A stretch of 37,211 nt of DNA, from assembly GCF_021531495.1 (NCBI RefSeq), contig NZ_JADYTY010000022.1:1-37211 (forward strand). The letters run 5' to 3'. Both the position numbers and the translations under genes were made by a program. The DNA is from Anaerovibrio lipolyticus. Lineage in GTDB: Bacteria > Bacillota > Negativicutes > Selenomonadales > Selenomonadaceae. Of the stretch, positions 14,825-20,912 are shown piece after piece. Every line of letters begins with the position of its first letter. Position 1 is the first letter of the stretch. The notes below the pieces were generated by a model that saw only the letters and a list, made by a program, of their open reading frames with translations, had not been told where the DNA came from and did not search any database.

Positions 14825-16162
14825 CTAGAGGCTTTGCATCCATATTTTTTTCTTGAATACCACAAAAGTTATCAGCAAGCGGATAACCTCCTCCAGAGAT
14901 AGAATCAGGTAGGTATATGCTATAGGCATATTCATTACGAAGGCAGCCCAATAGCCCAGTGGTACACCAAAAATCCATGTGCCAATTAGGTCAATCCACA
15001 TTATTAGCTTTGTTCTGCCACCGCTTCGGATAATACCTCCGCCTAATATCATATTTAGTACCTTTATTGGCGCTATCAGGGCAAAGACAAAAAGAATATG
15101 GCTGGCTGTGGTCTTGGTAATGGCTTCTACAGCATAAATGTTTATATAGAGGTCTTTTGCTGTCATAAGCAGAGCAGAAAGCATAAGGGAGGCTAGTAAA
15201 CCATAGAAAATAAGCTGGCGGGAATGGTGATAGGCCTCCTGATAATTTCCTTTGCCAAGGGATTTGCCAATCAGGATGCCGGCGGCTTGGGCAAGACCGC
15301 TTAAGGCACCTATAAGCAGGCCTTGAATGGGTGTGGTTAAGGTCATGGCGGCACAGGCAATGGTTCCCATATGTCCATAAATAGAGGTGTAGACATTTTC
15401 CCCTAGACTCCACATAAATTCTGTTATTAGCATGGGCAGCAGAATCAGCAGATATTGATAGTATTCATGGCGGTTTAGGTTTAGAGAGAAGCAGAAGTGC
15501 TGTCCCTTTTGATGATAGCTGATAAAAAAGCCTGCTAGAATCAGGAAAAAATTAGCAAATTGAGTTAATAAAGTAGCTATGGCAGCACCTTCTACTCCCA
15601 TAGATGGGCAGCCAAGCTTACCAAAAATAAGGATGTAGTTTAAGACAGTATTTATAATGGCGGCAACAAGGCTGGCGTAAAGGGGAAGGGTGGCCTTTTC
15701 CATACAGCGAAGCATGGTGGATAGCAGGGTTGCTCCTGCCACAGGCAAAAAGGTAAGAGCTGTTAAGCGAAGATAAGAGGAGGCCGCGGAGCACATTTCT
15801 TTATCTTCGGTATAGATACCCATAATGGATTCAGGCAGGGCTAGGCAGGCCATAGTAAAGCCTAGAGCTAGCAGCAAAGCAATGGCAAGATTTAAGGAAA
15901 GACTTCTGTCCACCAGTTCCTTGGCTTGTTTGCCCATATATTGAGCAATCATAATGCCGGCAACAGCAGCAATGGCTGATACTACTACCTGATATATGGA
16001 GGAAAATTTGCTGGCAATTCCTACGGCGGCAATACTGATACTGCCTAGCTGGCCTATCATAATCTGATCCACGATACTAAATGAGGATTGCAGCATGGAT
16101 TGCAGAGCTACGGGGATGGCGATATTATAAACTGTTTTTATAAAGGTGCAGTTTGTGCTCAT
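14825..16162 (-). CDS. MATE family efflux transporter
   Basis: A 445-residue membrane protein with about 12 predicted helices in two halves, typical of multidrug and toxic compound extrusion transporters, which export cationic compounds using Na+ or H+. Family features are SMLQSSFSIVDQIMIGQLGS in helix 1-2, VVSAIAAVAGIMIAQYMGK, LGCPSMGVEGAAIATLL, and TPIQGLLIGALSGLAQAAGI in the second half. The start is ATG 16162 with AAGGAG about ten bases upstream. A LacI-type palindrome and an 11 bp inverted repeat lie just ahead of it, and the LacI-family gene is upstream on the same strand, so the regulator probably controls it. The substrate is unknown. Confidence 0.93.
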   Translation of the reverse strand: MSTNCTFIKTVYNIAIPVALQSMLQSSFSIVDQIMIGQLGSISIAAVGIASKFSSIYQVVVSAIAAVAGIMIAQYMGKQAKELVDRSLSLNLAIALLLALGFTMACLALPESIMGIYTEDKEMCSAASSYLRLTALTFLPVAGATLLSTMLRCMEKATLPLYASLVAAIINTVLNYILIFGKLGCPSMGVEGAAIATLLTQFANFFLILAGFFISYHQKGQHFCFSLNLNRHEYYQYLLILLPMLITEFMWSLGENVYTSIYGHMGTIACAAMTLTTPIQGLLIGALSGLAQAAGILIGKSLGKGNYQEAYHHSRQLIFYGLLASLMLSALLMTAKDLYINIYAVEAITKTTASHILFVFALIAPIKVLNMILGGGIIRSGGRTKLIMWIDLIGTWIFGVPLGYWAAFVMNMPIAYTYLILSLEEVIRLLITFVVFKKKIWMQSL

Positions 16163-16176
16163 GGTAATTCACTCCT

Positions 16177-16202
16177 TCTTAAAATATACTCATATTTTAA
16201 GA
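16177..16202 (-). promoter_or_regulatory. Perfect 11 bp inverted repeat ahead of the MATE gene
   Basis: TCTTAAAATAT and ATATTTTAAGA are separated by four bases and abut the ribosome-binding site of the MATE gene. On the minus strand a possible promoter (TTGTGT, 17 bases, TAAAAT) has its -10 inside it. It could be an operator or an mRNA hairpin. Confidence 0.55.
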
Positions 16203-16224
16203 TAAAAGTTAATAAAACACAATA

Positions 16225-16240
16225 GGTTAAACGTGTAACC
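16225..16240. promoter_or_regulatory. LacI-family type operator
   Basis: GGTTAAACGTGTAACC is a near-perfect palindrome with a central CG, the usual form of LacI-family sites. It sits between the regulator gene and the MATE gene, just upstream of the possible -35 of the latter. Confidence 0.6.
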
Positions 16241-16261
16241 CTTTATAAAATTTTGACAGAA

Positions 16262-17278
16262 CTACAACTGCTTTAAGGGAGCAGTGCTGTTGCGAGGTAT
16301 GAGCTGTACAGGCAGTATTATAGGTGAAGCAACAGGTTCTCTCTGTATAAGACTTTTTAGGGCTGTTAGAGCATGGCTGGCTCTGCTGGCAGCATCTTGC
16401 CTTACACTGGTTAAGGTAGGTACAATCTGTTGACAGATTGGCGTATCGTCAAAACCTGCTAGAGAGATATCTTGAGGAATCTTCAATTCTTTTTCCTGGA
16501 CAAACTGCATAAAATCTATAGCATAGTAATCAGAAACAGCAAAAACCGCCGTATGCTCCTTTATATATGAAAGCTGTTGTTCATAAAATTCCCGACGCTG
16601 AATTTTGGAGGGGGGAATAATTAGCAAATCCGTATTTTCTCCGCCAAAACCATCTTGGAAGCCTTGTATGCGTTGAGCGTCCATGCAGATATTATTGTCA
16701 GAAATACATAAAGCCCTTTTGTGGCCTAGCTGTTTAAGATGTTGGCCGACCTGTTTTCCACCATCGTAGTCATTGATTGTTAAATGACAAAGTCCCTGCT
16801 GTTCCAGCTCCTGGGTATAGAAGCCATCGTAAACCACAAAGGGAATCCGCATGAACTGCCGCAGATGACTGTATTCATCCTGACAAAAGCCGATGATAAT
16901 CATACCCTGCATATTCCACATAGAGGCAAATTTGACAATATCTGTCAGATTGGTGGTGGTTTTCAGCATCATGAAGCGATGGGCTTTTTCGATTTCTCTT
17001 GATAAGGCGTTTAGGGAAGAAGCGATGAAAGGATCTTCCAAAACGCGGCCTTCGTATTTGCTGTGGGCATTGATAATCACACCTATAATGGGAGAATCGT
17101 TTTGAGCCAGCAGCAGACCGGCCATGCTGGGAATGTATTGACGCTCTTCCAAAAGCTTTTGCACTCTCTTAACTGTGGCATCAGAAATCTTTTTTGTTTT
17201 TCCATGAATAACATTGGATACTGTTGCTGTGCTGACACCTAGCTCTTTGGCAATATCCACAATACGAACTTTTTGCAT
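16262..17278 (-). CDS. LacI-family transcriptional regulator
   Basis: A 338-residue LacI/PurR-type regulator. The helix-turn-helix and hinge occupy about residues 1-58 (VRIVDIAKELGVSTATVSNV, then TVKRVQKLLEERQYIPS). A periplasmic-binding-protein-like effector domain follows, ending in the family's GFDDTPICQQIVPTLTSVRQ. The start is ATG 17278, eight bases after AGGAG; an open extension further upstream crosses a terminator hairpin and is not translated with any ribosome-binding site. The effector is unknown: no sugar genes are nearby, and the adjacent MATE exporter is the likely target. It would bind the palindrome at 16225-16240. Confidence 0.92.
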   Translation of the reverse strand: MQKVRIVDIAKELGVSTATVSNVIHGKTKKISDATVKRVQKLLEERQYIPSMAGLLLAQNDSPIIGVIINAHSKYEGRVLEDPFIASSLNALSREIEKAHRFMMLKTTTNLTDIVKFASMWNMQGMIIIGFCQDEYSHLRQFMRIPFVVYDGFYTQELEQQGLCHLTINDYDGGKQVGQHLKQLGHKRALCISDNNICMDAQRIQGFQDGFGGENTDLLIIPPSKIQRREFYEQQLSYIKEHTAVFAVSDYYAIDFMQFVQEKELKIPQDISLAGFDDTPICQQIVPTLTSVRQDAASRASHALTALKSLIQREPVASPIILPVQLIPRNSTAPLKQL

Positions 17279-17368
17279 GATTTTACTCCTATTTCCCTTA
17301 GGTGGGCTGGATTCAAGTCTTTTAACTATAGATAAAGAACTAAAGAGATAAATAATTTTGTATACGAG

Positions 17369-17392
17369 AAAAGGGTGGAAAAAATTCCACCC
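17369..17392 (-). terminator. Terminator in the lacI leader
   Basis: A perfect 8 bp stem (GGGTGGAA / TTCCACCC, loop of four T on the minus strand) is followed by TTTTCTCG. It sits between the strong promoter at 17474-17502 and the lacI start, so it either ends a small separate RNA or attenuates lacI. Confidence 0.7.
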
Positions 17393-17402
17393 TGCTCGAC
17401 GG

Positions 17403-17456
17403 TTATATGACGTACGCCGCAATCAAAGAATAAGTGCGGGAAAACGGCGAGGCCAT
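17403..17456 (-). CDS. Possible 17-codon leader peptide
   Basis: ATG at 17456 opens MASPFSRTYSLIAAYVI and stops at 17403, ten bases before the terminator hairpin. An AGG lies eight bases upstream, very near the predicted 5' end of the transcript, so initiation would be weak. The peptide has no run of a single amino acid as classical attenuators do. The RNA around it can form competing stems (CGCCG/CGGCG against CCGCA/TGCGG). Coding is uncertain. Confidence 0.3.
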   Translation of the reverse strand: MASPFSRTYSLIAAYVI

Positions 17457-17473
17457 TTCTTTAACCTGAAAAT

Positions 17474-17502
17474 AGTATAGTATTTTATTCCTACTTTGTC
17501 AA
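17474..17502 (-). promoter_or_regulatory. Strong sigma-70-type promoter upstream of the LacI-family gene
   Basis: On the minus strand TTGACA (17497-17502), a 17-base spacer and TATACT (17474-17479). The transcript would start near 17467, giving a leader of about 190 bases with a terminator inside. Confidence 0.8.
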
Positions 17503-17608
17503 GAAAAATGTATGACAATAATTATTATTTTTCGATGATTTTTTCCGGATAAGGTCGATTTTATATACAAATGTGCATATATAATGGACTAGGAACGTGA
17601 ACAGTGAT

Positions 17609-17622
17609 TTTTGTATACAAAA
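17609..17622. promoter_or_regulatory. Palindrome TTTTGTATACAAAA, possible operator
   Basis: A perfect 14-base palindrome lies between the lacI promoter region and the 3' end of the thioesterase gene. TTTTGTATAC recurs at 17356-17365 in the lacI leader. The spacing around lacI hints at regulator binding, but no regulator can be assigned. The rest of 17503-17670 is AT-rich and shows no gene. Confidence 0.35.
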
Positions 17623-17670
17623 TCATTGTATAAATATTCATATCGAGATTTATGACCGCAGAAAATTTTC

Positions 17671-18096
17671 TTAGCCTGTGTAAGGTCCAATGACGAAGAA
17701 ATTGGCTGTGGCCTTGCAACATACCTGTCCTTGATCGTCCACAATCTCTGTTTCGCAGACCAGGGTTTTGCGTCCATTATGAATAATTTTTCCCGTAGCC
17801 TGTATAGTAGTACTCTCTGGTACGGCCTTGACAAAATACATATTCATGGACTGTGTAACAACCTTTTTGTTGACTGAGAGGCAGGTAGCTCCCATAGTGG
17901 TATCTGCCAGACTTGCCAAAGCTCCTCCATGAGTAATATGATAAAAATTTGAAAGCTGATTTTGAGCTTTCATAGATAGAGTAACCTGTCCAAATTGGAT
18001 TTTTTTTAATTGTATCCCTAGCAATTGTACGAAGGGATTGTTGTTATAGAAGTTATTTAGATGCTCTGAAAAATCGGGATTAGTTGTAGATGTCAT
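17671..18096 (-). CDS. PaaI-type hotdog thioesterase
   Basis: A 141-residue single-domain hotdog-fold acyl-CoA thioesterase of the PaaI/YdiI type. The active-site helix start is THGGALASLADTTMGATC, with the catalytic acidic residue in the LADT segment. The strand pattern VTQSMNMYFVKAV, ATGKIIHNGRKTLVCETEIV and ANFFV is typical. The start is ATG 18096 behind AAAGGAGG. A -10-like TATAAT is at 18197-18202 on the minus strand without a clear -35. The acyl substrate cannot be told from sequence; menaquinone precursor or phenylacetyl-type CoA esters are the usual options. Confidence 0.88.
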   Translation of the reverse strand: MTSTTNPDFSEHLNNFYNNNPFVQLLGIQLKKIQFGQVTLSMKAQNQLSNFYHITHGGALASLADTTMGATCLSVNKKVVTQSMNMYFVKAVPESTTIQATGKIIHNGRKTLVCETEIVDDQGQVCCKATANFFVIGPYTG

Positions 18097-18284
18097 AGAA
18101 AGAACCTCCTTTAAGATGTTAAAAAGGCGAACAGTGCCCGGACAAGAAAAAATTTTTTCAAAAATTTTTCCAGAAATTGACCAGGATTCATGATTTATTA
18201 TACCATAATTTTTATTTATATAATGCCTGAAAGATTGGTTTTTTGGCTTGTGTATTATGTGGAAATTTTGGAGCTAAAAACAAG

Positions 18285-18387
18285 AAAACATGATGACATG
18301 TGCCATAACAGAAAAGTGCTTTCTGGGAAGCCTGGGAAGGCAACCTGAAGGAAGAACCTGCCTATTATGGTTTTGTCATCATGTTTT
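18285..18387 (-). terminator. Large structured element with 14 bp closing stem
   Basis: AAAACATGATGACA (18285-18298) and TGTCATCATGTTTT (18374-18387) pair perfectly. Inside, CCATAA/TTATGG, CAGAAA/TTTCTG and GCCT/AGGC can pair. On the minus strand it follows the stop codon of the PRC-barrel gene by about 40 bases and runs into TTTTCTTGTTTTT, so it can terminate that gene. The plus-strand stretch with GGGAAGGC and GAACCTGCC recalls the 3' half of cobalamin riboswitches, but the core is missing. The remaining part of 18097-18427 shows nothing else. Confidence 0.55.
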
Positions 18388-18427
18388 GATAGTTAAAGGA
18401 AAATTATTTGGCTAAATTTGTCTGAAA

Positions 18428-19414
18428 TTATTTTACATTCATGGACAAATCAATAAACATATTAGCCATCTTTACCTTCTGGAGTATCTCCTCGGTAACA
18501 ACATCCCCTGTTTTGGCCAGAACAACACCAGTAGCGGAAACAATATCCTTGGTTACAGTCTTGCCTAACAGGAAACGGCGATGACGCTCCTCAGTGGCTT
18601 TGTCTGCCATCTGAGCGGCAGCATCAACGGTCTTTGGAGTCTCAGTCTTAGGAGCTTCCTTAACCTGTGGCTTTGGAGCCTCAGCCTTTGGAGTCTCGGT
18701 CTTAGGGGCTTCCTTAACCTCAACCTTAGGAGTCTCAACCTTAGGAGCTTCTTTAACCTCAACCTTTGGAGCCTCGGCCTTAGGAGCTTCCTTAACCTCA
18801 ACCTTTGGAGCCTCGGCCTTAGGAGCTTCCTTAACCTCAGCCTTTGGAGCCTCGGCCTTAGGAGCTTCCTTAATTTCAGCCTTTGGAACCTCAGTCTTAG
18901 GGGCTGCTACAGCTGGAGTCTCAACAGGAGCTATAATTTCAGTTTTTTTTTCAAAATCGGAGTCAATAACAGTAACCTGCTTACCGAAGATGGAAATCTG
19001 CTCAGAAACAATCTCGGAAATACTGCCGTCGCGGCCTTCGATTTCGCATTTCTCAATCTTGCCGTTATCGCCAATGTAGATTTCAACTACCTTGCCCTGA
19101 ATGGTACCGGACTTGGTGATGGCCTTGGTGCCAATAATCTTGATGTTGGCATCCATCATAGCCTCATAGTCACCAGCATCCTCCAAAGTAAGGATGTTTT
19201 CGCTGTTGGTAATTGTTACGGCATCCTCGCCGATAGCAATTACAGAGGAATATGGCAGCAGCTTAACGCCTCTGTACCAATCCTCATCCTCAATGGTAAT
19301 AGCAGCAACACTGCCGTTTGGAGCATCTATGAGCAAAGATTTGCTCATACCAAGCTCCCGGCCTTCAGTAATACTGATTACTGGCAAGCCAATAATTTCA
19401 ACACTTTTTTTCAT
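18428..19414 (-). CDS. PRC-barrel protein with Lys/Pro/Glu tandem repeats
   Basis: A 328-residue protein with no signal peptide or membrane helix. Residues about 1-160 look like two PRC-barrel units (LPVISITEGRELG, SLLIDAPNGSVAAI; then KAITKSGTIQGKVVEIYIG). A low-complexity region of 13-residue repeats (AEAPKVEVKEAPK type) spans about 165-270. A conserved-looking tail follows (RRFLLGKTVTKDIVSATG, VLAKTGDVVTEEILQKV). PRC-barrels bind RNA, ribosomal proteins or other proteins in different families. The start is ATG 19414 after AGGAGGAATTCCC. The repeat-bearing membrane protein gene lies just upstream on the same strand. Function unknown; possibly a flexible tether between the barrel and the C-terminal module. 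Confidence 0.75.
   Translation of the reverse strand: MKKSVEIIGLPVISITEGRELGMSKSLLIDAPNGSVAAITIEDEDWYRGVKLLPYSSVIAIGEDAVTITNSENILTLEDAGDYEAMMDANIKIIGTKAITKSGTIQGKVVEIYIGDNGKIEKCEIEGRDGSISEIVSEQISIFGKQVTVIDSDFEKKTEIIAPVETPAVAAPKTEVPKAEIKEAPKAEAPKAEVKEAPKAEAPKVEVKEAPKAEAPKVEVKEAPKVETPKVEVKEAPKTETPKAEAPKPQVKEAPKTETPKTVDAAAQMADKATEERHRRFLLGKTVTKDIVSATGVVLAKTGDVVTEEILQKVKMANMFIDLSMNVK
18632..18871 (-). repeat. 39 bp tandem coding repeats in the PRC-barrel gene
   Basis: In-frame units of 39 bases encode AEAPKVEVKEAPK and variants, about five near-copies plus partial ones. The middle copies are almost identical at DNA level, so copy number may vary by slippage. Confidence 0.85.
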
Positions 19415-19455
19415 GGGAATTCCTCCTGAAAATATATTAAGGTGTAGCTTCCATT

Positions 19456-20268
19456 CTAATCCTCAGGGGATTGGGTGGAAACTGCACTATGGGAAATTGA
19501 CTTAAGTTGGGCTAAGTAATTCTGGAAATTCTGCTGGTAGGCAGGACTTTCCTGAATTGCTGGAATGTCCATAGCATTATGGACACAATCAATGGCTTCC
19601 TGATATCTGCCCTGAGATTTGTACAGGTTAACCATATCTATAATGATAAAAGGAGCATAATCGTCGTTGCGATATTGCTCTAAGGCTGTGCTGTAGGCTA
19701 AAAGAGCCAGCTCATAAGCCCCTGCTCCAGTCTGGGCAAAGCCAAAGTCCAAAAGGGCATCCATAGAATCCAGTCCTTCTGGCAAAGTAGGCAGAGGTGC
19801 CTCCACAGCCTGCTGGACTTCGGCCGTGGTTTCAGGTTCTTCTGTCACTTCGACTTCGGCCGTGGTTTCAGGTTCTTCTGTCACTTCGACTTCGGCCGTG
19901 GTTTCAGGTTCTTCTGCCACTTCGACTATTGTTTCAGGTTCACCTGTCACCTGAGTGATCTCATTATCTTCACTAGGGGCACCATGAACAGCCAATCTGC
20001 TACGCCTGTATAACAAGTACTTATTATAGCAGGTTGTGCCGGTGGCTGCAAAAATAATCATTGCGCCTAATATATAATAGTAGGTTTTTGTCAAAAAAGG
20101 ATTTACCCTGATGGCCATAAAGTTGATAATCAGGGCGGAAACGCCACATAGTACCAAGGCAGAAAGAGAAATATCTGCTCCCAGCTTGCGGGCTATTTTA
20201 TAAATGGATATAATGCAGACCGACATAATGGAGGCTGCTATTACAAAAAATTCCAAAATACACACCAC
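19456..20268 (-). CDS. Membrane protein with Glu/Pro/Thr repeats and TPR-like C-terminus
   Basis: A protein of up to 270 residues that I do not recognise. Three predicted membrane helices lie at about 4-24, 35-54 and 62-82. An acidic linker contains three 12-residue repeats (EEPETTAEVEVT). The C-terminal about 100 residues (LDFGFAQTGAGAYELALLAY, NLYKSQGRYQEAIDCVHNAM) look like two TPR helix pairs, so it is likely an adaptor facing the cytoplasm. The start is unsure: GTG 20268 has no ribosome-binding site and lies only five bases after a TGATATAAT extended -10, which suggests either a leaderless message or a start at TTG 20256. It lies 41 bases upstream of the PRC-barrel gene, probably in one transcript. 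Confidence 0.7.
   Translation of the reverse strand: MVCILEFFVIAASIMSVCIISIYKIARKLGADISLSALVLCGVSALIINFMAIRVNPFLTKTYYYILGAMIIFAATGTTCYNKYLLYRRSRLAVHGAPSEDNEITQVTGEPETIVEVAEEPETTAEVEVTEEPETTAEVEVTEEPETTAEVQQAVEAPLPTLPEGLDSMDALLDFGFAQTGAGAYELALLAYSTALEQYRNDDYAPFIIIDMVNLYKSQGRYQEAIDCVHNAMDIPAIQESPAYQQNFQNYLAQLKSISHSAVSTQSPED
19817..19924 (-). repeat. Three near-identical 36 bp coding repeats
   Basis: Units at 19817-19852, 19853-19888 and 19889-19924 differ by only one base and encode EEPETTAEVEVT-type repeats. Such identity suggests recent duplication or slippage. Confidence 0.9.
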
Positions 20269-20398
20269 GATTTATTATATCATATGACAGATTTATAAAC
20301 TTGCCAAATTTCACTAAAAATATTATAACAAAAAACTTCATTTCATGATACTTAAATTTCGTTTTACATTATTTTTTTTTGTTTGTATTGTTTTTCGC

Positions 20399-20427
20399 TT
20401 GCAAATATCACACAATACTTGTACAAT
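20399..20427 (+). promoter_or_regulatory. Candidate promoter of ptsHI; rest of the 341-base gap is AT-rich
   Basis: TTGCAA (20399-20404), a 17-base spacer and TACAAT (20422-20427) would give a 5' leader of about 175 bases before ptsH. The leader has an AAAAAAT/ATTTTTT stem-loop near 20494-20511 but no recognised riboswitch. I saw no catabolite-responsive (cre) site. Nothing else is visible in 20269-20609. Confidence 0.6.
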
Positions 20428-20609
20428 AATACAGCAGATAAATTTTCGCTAGAAATTTTCATTTCAGTGGCAAAATTCACTCGCCGTAAAAAATGCCAAG
20501 ATTTTTTATTAAAAAGCAGGGAATTTTGTATTGATGTCGAAATAAAACAGTAGCGAAAGTATTAAACTATATTTACAGTATAGCACAAATCAAGAAATGA
20601 GGGGTAAAA

Positions 20610-20882
20610 ATGCGCGAAGAAAATTTCACAGTTGTTAATGCTCAGGGTCTCCATGCACGTCCAGCAGGACAGATTGCCAAGGAGGCAAGAAACTTTAAGT
20701 CCAAGGTAACCTTGTCTGTAGCTGCTACCGGCAAGAAGGCTGATGCAAAGAGCTTGATGGGTATCATGACTCTCCAGGCTAAGAACGGTACTGTAGTTAC
20801 CATTACTGCAGATGGTCCTGATGAGAATGAGGCTATTGAGAAGTTCGGCGGCATGTTCAAATCCGGTTTCGGCGAAGACTAA
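20610..20882 (+). CDS. ptsH: Phosphocarrier protein HPr
   Basis: A 90-residue HPr of the sugar phosphotransferase system, which carries phosphate from enzyme I to sugar-specific EIIA domains. His15 in GLHARPA is the phosphorylated residue. Ser48 in AKSLMGIM corresponds to the HPr-kinase site (Ser46) used in Firmicutes catabolite control. The start ATG 20610 follows GAGGGG. ptsI begins 30 bases downstream. No sugar-specific PTS genes are in the window. Confidence 0.97.
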   Translation: MREENFTVVNAQGLHARPAGQIAKEARNFKSKVTLSVAATGKKADAKSLMGIMTLQAKNGTVVTITADGPDENEAIEKFGGMFKSGFGED

Positions 20883-20912
20883 TTAGTAAAAGGGCGGAAG
20901 GACGGATATATT

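Noticed and set aside
14690-14902. A 70-codon plus-strand frame between sufU and the MATE gene
   Set aside because: It runs into the opposite strand of the MATE gene, has no ribosome-binding site, and its product resembles nothing I know.
17403-17420. TCATATAA on the minus strand in the lacI leader, recalling purine riboswitches
   Set aside because: Only this octamer matches; the conserved loops and the rest of the three-way junction are absent.
17512-17526. TGACAATAATTATTA as a Fur box near the lacI promoter
   Set aside because: The halves match each other and the consensus too poorly in this AT-rich stretch, and the genes around it have no iron link.
18300-18370. Full cobalamin riboswitch
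   Set aside because: Only short pieces of the 3' half resemble it, the core is missing and no plus-strand gene follows. Kept as a low-confidence finding, not a feature call.
20464-20485. Sigma-54-type promoter ahead of ptsH
   Set aside because: TGGCA is present but the GG-to-GC spacing is wrong, and no activator gene is nearby.
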